Source: Pseudomonadota bacterium (lineage in GTDB: Bacteria; Pseudomonadota; Gammaproteobacteria; Xanthomonadales; Xanthomonadaceae). Taken from it: 18,350 nt of DNA. Each line of letters begins with the position of its first letter. Position 1 is the stretch's first letter. Location: positions 1 through 18,350 of the forward strand of contig JAEXNZ010000006.1 in assembly GCA_023439425.1 (NCBI GenBank). Direction: 5' to 3'. Below are positions 7,301 to 14,141 of the stretch, piece by piece. The translations under genes and the position numbers were made by a program. The notes below the pieces were generated by a model. It did no database searches. It was not told the DNA's origin and saw only the letters and a list, made by a program, of their open reading frames with translations.

Positions 7301-9903
7301 CGCCGCTGCGCGCCACACTCCGGCTACAGCTGCACGCGGGGTTTACCTTCGCGGATGCACAGGCGCAGCTGGACTACGCCGCCGCGCTGGGAATCAGCCA
7401 TCTGTATCTGTCTCCGATAGCGCAGGCGGTACCCGGTTCCACCCACGGCTATGACGGCATTGATCCCACCCGAGTCAGCGCGGAACTGGGGGGCGAGGAC
7501 GGATTCGTGGCGCTGGCGCAGGCGGCGCGTGCACGCGGACTCGGCATCATCCTGGACTGGGTGCCCAATCATCTGGCCGCCGACACCCGCAATCCGTGGT
7601 GGAACCATCTGCTCGCCCACGGTCGGCGCAGCGGTTTCGCCGACTGGTTCGATATCGACTGGGAAGCGCCCGGGTGCGAGGGACGGCTGTGGCTGCCGGT
7701 GCTGGATCGACCGCTGGCCAACGCCGTGGAGCAGGGCGCGCTGCGGCTGATCCAACACCATGACGCGGTGCTGCTGGAACACCACGACCAGCATTGGCCG
7801 ATTAGTCCCATGGGGCTGCCGGAGCGCGCCGATCTGGCGGCCTGGATCGAGCGTTGCAACAGCACCCCGGTGCACCTGCATCGGCTGCTGGAACATCAGG
7901 CCTATCGACTGGCGTGGTGGCGCAGCGGACAGGACCGGGTCAACTACCGGCGCTTCTTTGACATCAATGGCCTGGTGGCGCTGCGGCTGGAGCGCGCGGA
8001 TGTGTTCAGCGCGGTACACGGCCTGCCGCTGCGGCTGGTGCGGGAGGGCTGGGTGGATGGCCTGCGCATCGACCATGTGGATGGTCTGGCGGACCCCGGC
8101 GCGTATCTGTTGCAGCTGCGCGCCGCACTGGACGAGGCGGGTGCCGTGCGCGGGCTGGAGCCCGGAGCCATCAGTCTGCATGTGGAAAAGATTGTGGCCG
8201 CCGGCGAGTCGTTGCCTGCGGCATGGACGTGCGACGGCACCACCGGCTATGACTTCATGGACCAGGTCGGTGCACTGCTGCACGATGCCAACGCAACGGA
8301 GGCGCTGGACGCACTCTGGGACAGCGCCAGCGGGCACGCCCCGGATGCGCACACGACCGAACGCCAGGCGCGCGACCTGATTCTGGGCAGCGCATTGCAG
8401 GGCGACATGGACCGCTGCCTGCGCAGCCTGCAGCACGGGCAGACCCAGGCATTGCAGAACCGTGACCTGACCCTGCGCATGCTGGAGCGCGCCTTGAAAG
8501 CACTGCTGCGCCATTTCCCGGTGTACAGAACCTATGGCCTGCGCGATGCCCAGGACCGCCAGATCCTGGAACAGGCGTGTACGGCGGCGAGTGCGGATCT
8601 GGATGGCGGAGGCCAGTCTGCGCTGGGATGGTTGCGCCAGCGTCTGCTGGCGGCGGCGCACGATGCAATCGAGCCCGAACCGGTGGTCCGGCTGGAACAG
8701 CTGGCGGCACCACTCAATGCCAAGGCGGTTGAGGACACCACGTTCTACCGGTACGGGCGGCTGATATCGCGAAACGAAGTGGGCAGCGACCCTGCGGCGC
8801 TGTCCCTGTCGCCCGGCGCATTTCTGGCACTGGCGGATCAACGCCGCGCGCGCTTCCCGCGGGCGCTGCTGGCATTGGCCACGCATGATCACAAGCGAGG
8901 GCCGGACGCTCGCATGCGGCTGGCGGTGCTTTCCGCCTGGCCCGAGGCGTGGCGCGCAGCGTTGACGCAGTGGCAGTCTGGCTGCCTGCATGCAGGACGT
9001 GTCGTGCCACTGCCCGGGGCGCAGGCCTATCTGCTGTGGCAGACCCTGGTGGCGAGCTGGCCGCTGGACATCCACGCTGAAGGCGAGGCATTCGCGGATC
9101 GCGTGACGCAGTGGTTGCGCAAAGCACTGCGCGAAGGCAAGCAGATCAGTTCGTGGAGCGATCCCGACAACGGGCTTGAAGAGGCGGCCTGTGAATGGGT
9201 GCGGTGGCTGTGCTGCGACGTGGAATCGCAGCCGGTGCGCGACCAGATGCGCGACTTCCTGGCGGCCGTGGCGGCAGCAGGGGCACGATTGAGTCTGTCC
9301 CAGCTGGCGTTGCAGCTCACGTGTCCGGGCGTTCCGGATGTGTACCAGGGTAGCGAAGGCTGGGACATCAGTCTGGTGGATCCGGACAACCGGCGTCCCG
9401 TGGACTTCGCAGCGCGCCGTGCCTGGTTGGCCGACACCCGCCCGTGGCACGCCCTGCTGGACGACTGGCGCAGCGGCATACCCAAGGCGAGGTTGCTGAG
9501 CGCACTGCTGCAGCTGCGGCGCGCGCGACCCGCGCTGTTCGCGCAGGGCACACTGGAGCCGGTGGATCTGCAGAATGACAGCATGGTGCTGCTGTTTGTG
9601 CGGCGCTGGCAGCAGCAGTCGCTGCTGGTCGGGGTGCACCTGCGGCCCGGCGTCCCGGAGCAGTCCAGTGAAACCCTCCGTACCGCGGTGGATGTCGGCG
9701 GCCACGTACTGTTGCAGGCGCTGCCACCCGGACGCTATCGCAACGTACTGGATGGCCGGGCATGGACACATACCGGCGAGCCGATTGCGCTGGCTGACCT
9801 GTTTGCAGCTTCCCCGGTCGCATTGTGGCAACCCGTAGAGCCGGGCTTGCCCGGCTCACCAGATCGAAAGTTAGATGACACGGAGCACCCCGATGGACGA
9901 TGA
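7297..9903 (+). CDS. treY: Maltooligosyltrehalose synthase
   Basis: TreY (GH13_26) turns the reducing-end alpha-1,4 bond of a maltodextrin into the alpha,alpha-1,1 bond of trehalose by intramolecular transglycosylation. The protein is 868 aa. Near the N-terminus lie YLSPI, STHGYDGID and region I DWVPNHLA. The nucleophile is D259 in GLRIDHVDGLADP, the acid/base E297 in LHVEKI, and D531 in ATHDHKRGPD. PGVPDVYQGSE lies near the C-terminus. The start overlaps malQ as ATGA. The last 22 codons or so, from residue 847, read through a GTAG-type palindrome (9835-9856) and then contain a rare TTA codon, so the tail looks like captured intergenic DNA, not conserved protein. The stop lies 11 bp inside the next gene. 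Confidence 0.95.
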   Translation: MTPLRATLRLQLHAGFTFADAQAQLDYAAALGISHLYLSPIAQAVPGSTHGYDGIDPTRVSAELGGEDGFVALAQAARARGLGIILDWVPNHLAADTRNPWWNHLLAHGRRSGFADWFDIDWEAPGCEGRLWLPVLDRPLANAVEQGALRLIQHHDAVLLEHHDQHWPISPMGLPERADLAAWIERCNSTPVHLHRLLEHQAYRLAWWRSGQDRVNYRRFFDINGLVALRLERADVFSAVHGLPLRLVREGWVDGLRIDHVDGLADPGAYLLQLRAALDEAGAVRGLEPGAISLHVEKIVAAGESLPAAWTCDGTTGYDFMDQVGALLHDANATEALDALWDSASGHAPDAHTTERQARDLILGSALQGDMDRCLRSLQHGQTQALQNRDLTLRMLERALKALLRHFPVYRTYGLRDAQDRQILEQACTAASADLDGGGQSALGWLRQRLLAAAHDAIEPEPVVRLEQLAAPLNAKAVEDTTFYRYGRLISRNEVGSDPAALSLSPGAFLALADQRRARFPRALLALATHDHKRGPDARMRLAVLSAWPEAWRAALTQWQSGCLHAGRVVPLPGAQAYLLWQTLVASWPLDIHAEGEAFADRVTQWLRKALREGKQISSWSDPDNGLEEAACEWVRWLCCDVESQPVRDQMRDFLAAVAAAGARLSLSQLALQLTCPGVPDVYQGSEGWDISLVDPDNRRPVDFAARRAWLADTRPWHALLDDWRSGIPKARLLSALLQLRRARPALFAQGTLEPVDLQNDSMVLLFVRRWQQQSLLVGVHLRPGVPEQSSETLRTAVDVGGHVLLQALPPGRYRNVLDGRAWTHTGEPIALADLFAASPVALWQPVEPGLPGSPDRKLDDTEHPDGR
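9835..9856 (+). repeat. GTAG-type REP palindrome (SMAG-like) inside the 3' end of treY
   Basis: The sequence is GTAG (9835-9838), then AGCCGGGC (9839-9846), a TT loop, and the exact complement GCCCGGCT (9849-9856). A GTAG head in front of a compact hairpin is the signature of the REP family called SMAG in Stenotrophomonas maltophilia. Such elements are normally intergenic. Here it is read in frame as part of the TreY C-terminus. Confidence 0.7.
9881..9885 (+). promoter_or_regulatory. Ribosome binding site deciding the DUF2934 gene start
   Basis: CGGAG lies 7 nt before ATG 9893. The alternative ATG at 9875 has only a weak GAAAG upstream. This favours 9893 as the start of the small gene. Confidence 0.55.
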
Positions 9904-10075
9904 AGAACGCCGGCAGCGCACGGAACAACTTGCGCACCAGATATGGGAGGCCGAGGGCCGCCCGGAAGGACAGCAGGAGCGGCATTGGCACATGGCCGAA
10001 CGTCTGGTAGCAGCAGAACTGGCAGTCCGTCAGCTGGAGCGCAACGCAGAGGAGGGCACGCATGGCACGTCGTGA
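9893..10075 (+). CDS. Small DUF2934-family protein
   Basis: This is a 60-aa, highly charged protein with no signal peptide or membrane segment. The segment HQIWEAEGRPEGQQERHW (about residues 15-32) matches the pattern of the DUF2934 family, whose function is unknown. The rest is Glu/Arg/Ala-rich and probably helical. The start at 9893 is chosen for its CGGAG site; it overlaps the treY end by 11 bp, and its own stop lies 14 bp inside glgX. Translation is therefore likely coupled to both enzymes, which suggests a role in the glucan/trehalose pathway, such as an accessory or regulatory protein; this is inferred from position only. From memory, a small hypothetical gene sits between treY and glgX in Pseudomonas aeruginosa too. 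Confidence 0.8.
   Translation: MDDEERRQRTEQLAHQIWEAEGRPEGQQERHWHMAERLVAAELAVRQLERNAEEGTHGTS
10051..10055 (+). promoter_or_regulatory. Strong ribosome binding site of glgX
   Basis: GGAGG lies 6 nt before ATG 10062 and inside the end of the DUF2934 gene. It is one of the few canonical Shine-Dalgarno sequences seen in this operon and supports the overlapping glgX start. Confidence 0.65.
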
Positions 10076-12170
10076 ACCGGTGCAGAGCTCACGCGTGCGC
10101 GAGGGCCGTCCGTATCCACTGGGAGCGACCTGGGATGGTCTCGGCGTGAATTTCGCGCTGTACTCCCGGCACGCCACCAAGGTGGAGCTGTGTCTGTTCG
10201 ACGCGCGCGGACGTGAGCAGGAACGGATCACCCTGCCGGAGTACACCGACGAGATCTGGCACGGCTACCTGCCGGATGCCCGGCCGGGGCAACGCTACGG
10301 CTACCGGGTGCACGGCCCGTACGCACCGGACGCGGGCCACCGCTTCAACCCCAACAAGCTGCTGCTGGACCCGTACGCCAAGCAGATTGTCGGCGAGCTG
10401 AAGTGGGCACCGCACCTGTTCGGCTACACGCTGGGGCACCGTGACGCCGATCTCAGCTTTGACCGGCGCGACAGCGCCAACTACATGCCGAAGTGTGCGG
10501 TGATCGATCCCGCCTTCAGCTGGGGCAACGAGCGCGCACCGGCCACGCCGTGGGAACGCACCGTGATCTACGAAGGGCACGTGCGCGGCTTGACCATGCA
10601 GCACCCGCAGATCGCCGAGGCCGATCGCGGCACCTTCTCGGCGTTGCGCAATGACGCGCTGGTGGACCATCTGAACTACCTGGGGGTCACCGCCATCGAG
10701 CTGCTGCCGGTGCACGCCTTCATCGACGACCAGCATCTTCTGGAGAAGGGCCTGCGCAACTACTGGGGTTACAACTCCATCGGCTTCTTCGCGCCGCATC
10801 CGCGCTATCTGTCATTGGGCACGGTGGCCGAGTTCAAGCAGATGGTGGCGCGACTGCACCATGCCGGGCTGGAGGTGATTCTGGATGTGGTCTACAACCA
10901 CACCGCCGAGGGCAATGACCTCGGGCCGACGCTGTCCTTCAAGGGCATCGACAACGCCAGCTATTACCGGCTGGCAGATGACCGCCGCTACTACATCAAC
11001 GATACCGGCACCGGAAACACCTTCGACCTGACCAACGCCGGTGCGCTGCGCATGGTGATGGATTCGCTGCGCTACTGGGTGACGGAGATGCGGGTGGACG
11101 GATTCCGTTTCGACCTCGCCACCATTCTTGGCCGCGAGCGGCATGGCTTCGATGCATCCGGAAGCTTCCTCGACGCCGTGCGTCAGGACCCGATCCTGGG
11201 CCAGGTCAAGCTCATCGCCGAGCCCTGGGATATTGGCCCGGGCGGCTACCAGCTGGGCAACTTCGCGCCGGGCTGGGCGGAATGGAACGACAAGTTCCGT
11301 GACACCGTGCGCGGGCTGTGGCGCGGCGATGCAGGCCAGTTGGCCGACTTCGCCACGCGCTTCAACGGCTCCTCCGATCTGTTTGACCGCCAGGGCCGGC
11401 GGCCTTCGGCCAGCGTCAATTTCATCACCGCGCACGACGGCTTCACGCTGCACGATCTGGTGAGCTACCAACACAAGCACAACGAGGCCAACGGCGAAGA
11501 CAACCGCGACGGCCACGAGCACAACCTTTCCAGCAATCACGGTGTGGAGGGCGACACCCAGGACCCTGGCATTCTGGCGCTGCGAGGGCAGCAGATGCGC
11601 AACCTGCTGGCCACGTTGCTGCTCTCGCAGGGTACGCCGATGCTGCTGGCCGGGGACGAGTTCGGGCACAGCCAGCAGGGCAACAACAATGCCTACTGCC
11701 AGGACAATGCTTTGAGCTGGATTGACTGGGACAAGGCGGTGCAGCCGGCCGCGCAGGCGCAGGCGGCGTTTGTGCGCCGGGTGCTGGCATTGCGGCGGCG
11801 CTATGCGCTGCTGCGGCGCAACCGGTTCCTGCGCGGTGAGGTGGATGCGGACCTCGGGGTCAGCGACATCCGCTGGTGCCGCCCGGACGGGCAACCCATG
11901 CAGGAGGCGGACTGGCATGATGCCGAGCGGCGTGCGCTTGGTATTGTGCTGGACGGGCGCAGCCCGGACAGCGGGCTGCGCGAGCCCGGGCGACATGTCA
12001 GCCTGGCGTTGCTGCTCAATGCAGGTGCGGAACCGGTTCGGTTCGCGGTGGGCGATGACACGCTGAGCTTCCGTAAGGTGCTGCTGCAGACGCCGGAAGC
12101 GCCGCTGGAGAGCGACGAGCAGGGTGGCTGGGTGTTGCCAGCGCACAGTCTGTGCCTGTTGGCGGCGTGA
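10062..12170 (+). CDS. glgX: Glycogen debranching enzyme / isoamylase (GlgX, TreX-like)
   Basis: This GH13_11 enzyme hydrolyses alpha-1,6 branches of glycogen and frees linear maltodextrins, the substrate of TreY. The protein is 702 aa. The N-terminal CBM48 domain (about residues 14-130) starts with GRPYPLGATWDGLGVNFALY, typical of GlgX/TreX. The barrel has YEGHVRG, WGYNSIGFFAPHPRY and DVVYNHTAEGN. The catalytic residues are D351 in DGFRFDLA, E387 in LIAEPWD and D459 in ITAHDGFTLHDLVSY. LLAGDEFGHSQQGNNNAYCQD is a family hallmark, and a C-terminal beta domain follows. It is the last gene of the operon and has a good GGAGG site although it overlaps the gene before it. The first 62-bp repeat begins 8 bp after the stop. 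Operon context suggests the TreX role in trehalose formation. Confidence 0.95.
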   Translation: MARREPVQSSRVREGRPYPLGATWDGLGVNFALYSRHATKVELCLFDARGREQERITLPEYTDEIWHGYLPDARPGQRYGYRVHGPYAPDAGHRFNPNKLLLDPYAKQIVGELKWAPHLFGYTLGHRDADLSFDRRDSANYMPKCAVIDPAFSWGNERAPATPWERTVIYEGHVRGLTMQHPQIAEADRGTFSALRNDALVDHLNYLGVTAIELLPVHAFIDDQHLLEKGLRNYWGYNSIGFFAPHPRYLSLGTVAEFKQMVARLHHAGLEVILDVVYNHTAEGNDLGPTLSFKGIDNASYYRLADDRRYYINDTGTGNTFDLTNAGALRMVMDSLRYWVTEMRVDGFRFDLATILGRERHGFDASGSFLDAVRQDPILGQVKLIAEPWDIGPGGYQLGNFAPGWAEWNDKFRDTVRGLWRGDAGQLADFATRFNGSSDLFDRQGRRPSASVNFITAHDGFTLHDLVSYQHKHNEANGEDNRDGHEHNLSSNHGVEGDTQDPGILALRGQQMRNLLATLLLSQGTPMLLAGDEFGHSQQGNNNAYCQDNALSWIDWDKAVQPAAQAQAAFVRRVLALRRRYALLRRNRFLRGEVDADLGVSDIRWCRPDGQPMQEADWHDAERRALGIVLDGRSPDSGLREPGRHVSLALLLNAGAEPVRFAVGDDTLSFRKVLLQTPEAPLESDEQGGWVLPAHSLCLLAA

Positions 12171-12178
12171 CGTGGGTT

Positions 12179-12240
12179 CGGGGGTCATGCCCCACCGGGC
12201 GTTGAACCGATATCGGCGGTCGACTGTCGTGCGATCCTAC
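12179..12240 (-). repeat. 62-bp GTAG two-hairpin element, copy A
   Basis: Read on the minus strand, it opens with GTAG (plus CTAC at 12237-12240). Hairpin 1 has GATCG / CGACC arms around 9 nt, with one pair that is G-U only in plus-strand RNA, and hairpin 2 has GCCC / GGGC arms around 4 nt. Over 59 bp (12184-12242) it differs from copy B at five positions. It begins 8 bp after the glgX stop, where it could protect or shape the 3' end of the operon mRNA. Confidence 0.7.
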
Positions 12241-12281
12241 CGGTGCATACTGTTCGTTCAAACGTTCGGAGGGTGGCATTG

Positions 12282-12343
12282 GTAGAGGCGGTCGCAAGAC
12301 GCCTGCCGATAACGGTGATCGGTGCTTTGACGCATGGACCCGG
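12282..12343 (+). repeat. 62-bp GTAG two-hairpin element, copy C (inverted, diverged)
   Basis: It has the same length and layout as copies A and B but on the opposite strand. It opens with GTAG, then AGGCG / CGCCT arms around 9 nt, then GCCGATA at the same offset, and ends in GCATG-ACCCGG with one base different. The first stem differs from copy B at two pairs (A-T for G-C and G-C for T-A), and both keep pairing. This covariation supports a selected structure. Confidence 0.6.
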
Positions 12344-12362
12344 CCGAGCTGACGCCTCCGTT

Positions 12363-12424
12363 CCGGGTTCATGCCCTACCGGGCGTTGAACTGCTATCGG
12401 CGGTCGACTGTCGTGCGACCCTAC
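12363..12424 (-). repeat. 62-bp GTAG two-hairpin element, copy B
   Basis: On the minus strand it opens with GTAG (plus CTAC at 12421-12424). Hairpin 1 has GGTCG / CGACC arms around 9 nt, hairpin 2 has GCCC / GGGC arms around GGTA. It is a direct repeat of copy A and an inverted repeat of copy C. The A-C-B layout, minus-plus-minus, resembles the mosaic arrangement of bacterial REP clusters. Confidence 0.7.
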
Positions 12425-12457
12425 CGAAGCCAAAGCGAAGCCAAGGCGAAGCCATAG
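12425..12457. repeat. Three tandem copies of an 11-bp unit
   Basis: CGAAGCCAAAG (12425-12435), CGAAGCCAAGG (12436-12446) and CGAAGCCATAG (12447-12457) follow without spacing, directly after repeat copy B. The units share CGAAGCCA and differ at one or two positions. A purine-rich array this short may vary in copy number by slippage. I see no function. Confidence 0.65.
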
Positions 12458-12499
12458 GAAAGCGCCCACGCGAGGCCGGCACAACGTGAGGTCGGCGTA

Positions 12500-12520
12500 G
12501 TGACGCGCCACGCGCGTCAC
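12500..12520. terminator. Perfect 9-bp hairpin between the operon ends, possible terminator
   Basis: GTGACGCGC (12500-12508) and GCGCGTCAC (12512-12520) pair perfectly around the loop CAC. It lies 5 bp beyond the lipocalin stop on the minus strand. No T-run follows on either strand, so it is not a classical intrinsic terminator. It could stop or protect the 3' ends of both convergent transcripts. Confidence 0.45.
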
Positions 12521-12525
12521 ACCCA

Positions 12526-13059
12526 TCACCGCCGCGCCTGCGGCACCCGCCTCAACTTGCTGGTGTCATACCCCAACGCTTTGATCCTGGCCACGGCAGC
12601 CTGGTAATCCGCTTCCGACACCTGCGGCGTGCGCGCCATGTACCACACATGGTCGCGCTTGCTGCGGGCGACAATCGTCTGCGTGTACCCAGGGTCTACC
12701 CAGGAAATGATGTACTCGGCCTGGATCGGCCACACAAACTGCATGCCCCACACGGCACCATTGCCTTCCTTCTCCACCCGACCGATCGGATTCATGGTCC
12801 GCTTCGGTGCCTGGAAGCTCGCCTTGCGGTAGGTAAAGGTGGTCTGGATGCGCCCATCCGAGCGCAGCGCATAACTCTCCACCGCATCAAACGCTTCACG
12901 CTCAGGCCGCGTGGGAATATGTGCGATCACATACCAGTCGCCCATGAAGCGCGGCACATCCACCGTATCCATGCGCGGCAAGGGCGGCAGGTCGCGGGCG
13001 CTGCAGGCACTGCCGAGCAGGGCAACGGTGAGCAGCGGAATCAGCGTGAACAGACGCAT
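12526..13059 (-). CDS. blc: Outer-membrane lipocalin lipoprotein (Blc family)
   Basis: Blc-type lipocalins are small beta-barrel lipoproteins thought to bind fatty acids or lysophospholipids during membrane stress. This 177-aa protein starts with a lipoprotein signal (MRLFTLIP, then LLGSAC with the lipidated Cys at residue 19); Ser at +2 fits sorting to the outer membrane. The lipocalin GxW motif is at G40-W42 (MGDWYVIAHIPT), and VWYMARTPQ near the C-terminus is typical of Blc. The start at 13059 has AAGGAGG 5 nt upstream; a longer frame to 13107 would put 16 residues before the signal and overlap the gene before it. It is last in the operon, 11 bp after a methyltransferase gene. Its link to a lipid-modifying operon suggests it carries or repairs a modified lipid; this is inferred. 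Confidence 0.9.
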   Translation of the reverse strand: MRLFTLIPLLTVALLGSACSARDLPPLPRMDTVDVPRFMGDWYVIAHIPTRPEREAFDAVESYALRSDGRIQTTFTYRKASFQAPKRTMNPIGRVEKEGNGAVWGMQFVWPIQAEYIISWVDPGYTQTIVARSKRDHVWYMARTPQVSEADYQAAVARIKALGYDTSKLRRVPQARR

Positions 13060-13064
13060 GGCAG

Positions 13065-13071
13065 CCTCCTT
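13065..13071 (-). promoter_or_regulatory. Strong ribosome binding site of the lipocalin gene
   Basis: On the minus strand AAGGAGG ends 5 nt before the ATG at 13059 and shares one base with the stop codon of the upstream methyltransferase gene. It fixes the lipocalin start just before its lipoprotein signal. Confidence 0.75.
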
Positions 13072-14141
13072 CAACGAGGGCGGAACAGGTAGTGCGCCAC
13101 CAGCCATTGCTGGCCGTTGTCATAGCCGAACAGCTCGGCGCAGGCCATCCAGAACATGCGCCAGCGCTGCCACCACAGTACCGCCGCGTCACCGTAGGTC
13201 TGCGTGAGGATTGGCATGACCGCCGCCCGGGCGGCGTCCTGGTTGGCCAGCCAGTGATTGGCGGTCTTTTCGTAGTGGGTGCCGTCTATCAGCCAGCGGT
13301 GCTGCAGCTGCAGATCGTTCTGGAAATGCAGCAGGGTGTCGGCCGCCGGCATCAGGCCACCGGTGAAGAAGTGCCGCCCCATCCAGTCATCCTCGCCCTG
13401 GGTCTCGAACGGATACATCAGCGTCCGGTGGGCAAAGATGTGCACGAACAGCGCGCCATCGGCTCGCAGCCAACCGGCAATCCGGCCCAGCAGGGTTTCG
13501 TAGTTGCGCATGTGCTCGAACATCTCCACCGACACGCAGCGGTCGAACGAGGCCGCCGGCAGCACCAGCTGGTTCACGTCTCGGGTCAGCACCTGCACGT
13601 TGTGCAGGCCACGCAGCATGCACTGCTCCATGATGTGGCTGCGCTGGCTGCGGGAATTGGATACGGCAGTGATGCGCATGTTGGGGAAGCGCTCGGCCAT
13701 CCACAAGGTCAGCGATCCCCAGCCGCAGCCTAGCTCGAGCACGTCCTGACCATCGGCCAGCCCGGCGCGCGCACCGTACAAGCTGAGCATGGCTTCTTCG
13801 GCCTCGGCCAAGGTCTCCTTGCCGGTGGGGTAGAAGCAGCTGCTGTACTTCAGCCGCGGCCCCAGGCAGGCCTTGAAGAAGTCGGCCGGCACCTCATAGT
13901 GCTGGCGGTTGGCTTCATCGGTGTGCAGGGCCAGCGGGCTGCCCGACAGTTCGGCCAGCATGCGCCCGAAACGCTGCTGCTGCGCATGCGCGCCGCCGGC
14001 CAGTTCGTCCTGGAGGCGCTGGCCACACATCCGGCGGATGCCCCAGCGCAGGGCGCGGTCGGGCACCCAGCCGCGTTCGGCCCAGCCGGTGAGGCCCAGT
14101 TCGGCCGTGGCCGGCGGCTGCACAGGGGTGATGGTGCTCAT
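13071..14141 (-). CDS. SAM-dependent methyltransferase, Cfa superfamily, coclaurine N-methyltransferase-like
   Basis: This 356-aa enzyme has a class I SAM-binding fold with motif I ELGCGWGSLT at residues 136-145. It belongs to the broad cyclopropane-synthase superfamily but does not look like a cyclopropane synthase. EMFEHMRNY (E206, E209, H210), FVHIFAH, DDWMGRHFFTGGLMP and the WLIDGTHYEKT segment resemble plant coclaurine N-methyltransferases and their bacterial relatives. In the plant enzyme, the Glu and His of EMFEH are catalytic (recalled from the literature). The Cys of the cyclopropane-synthase YSC motif is replaced: the sequence reads YSSCFY. It lacks the N-terminal lipid-binding domain typical of Cfa. 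Its start overlaps the DUF1295 gene stop as ATGA. The substrate is unknown; context points to a membrane lipid or acyl chain, but a small amine is possible. Confidence 0.85.
   Translation of the reverse strand: MSTITPVQPPATAELGLTGWAERGWVPDRALRWGIRRMCGQRLQDELAGGAHAQQQRFGRMLAELSGSPLALHTDEANRQHYEVPADFFKACLGPRLKYSSCFYPTGKETLAEAEEAMLSLYGARAGLADGQDVLELGCGWGSLTLWMAERFPNMRITAVSNSRSQRSHIMEQCMLRGLHNVQVLTRDVNQLVLPAASFDRCVSVEMFEHMRNYETLLGRIAGWLRADGALFVHIFAHRTLMYPFETQGEDDWMGRHFFTGGLMPAADTLLHFQNDLQLQHRWLIDGTHYEKTANHWLANQDAARAAVMPILTQTYGDAAVLWWQRWRMFWMACAELFGYDNGQQWLVAHYLFRPR

Larger units (their letters stand above)
12171..12525. other. Intergenic region between convergent operons, rich in repeats
   Basis: About 355 bp without a convincing gene. 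It separates the 3' end of glgX from the 3' end of the lipocalin gene. It holds three copies of a 62-bp element, three tandem 11-bp units and a 9-bp-stem hairpin, each listed separately. Open frames here translate the repeats into near-identical peptides and show no coding bias, so I do not call them genes. Confidence 0.7.

Noticed and set aside
7324..9831. An 835-codon open frame on the minus strand opposite treY
   Set aside because: It mirrors treY, which has full catalytic motifs. The antisense product is rich in Gln, His, Arg and Cys without any recognisable motif, as expected from the shadow of a GC-rich gene.
12179..12424. A CRISPR array in the repeat cluster
   Set aside because: The copies are in mixed orientation, 62 bp long and irregularly spaced, with no cas genes nearby.
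12185..12529. A 114-codon minus-strand frame in the intergenic region, and a similar one at 12016-12372
   Set aside because: Both translate the 62-bp repeats into near-identical peptides (VGSHDSRPPI type) and have no Shine-Dalgarno site or coding bias. They are repeat artefacts.
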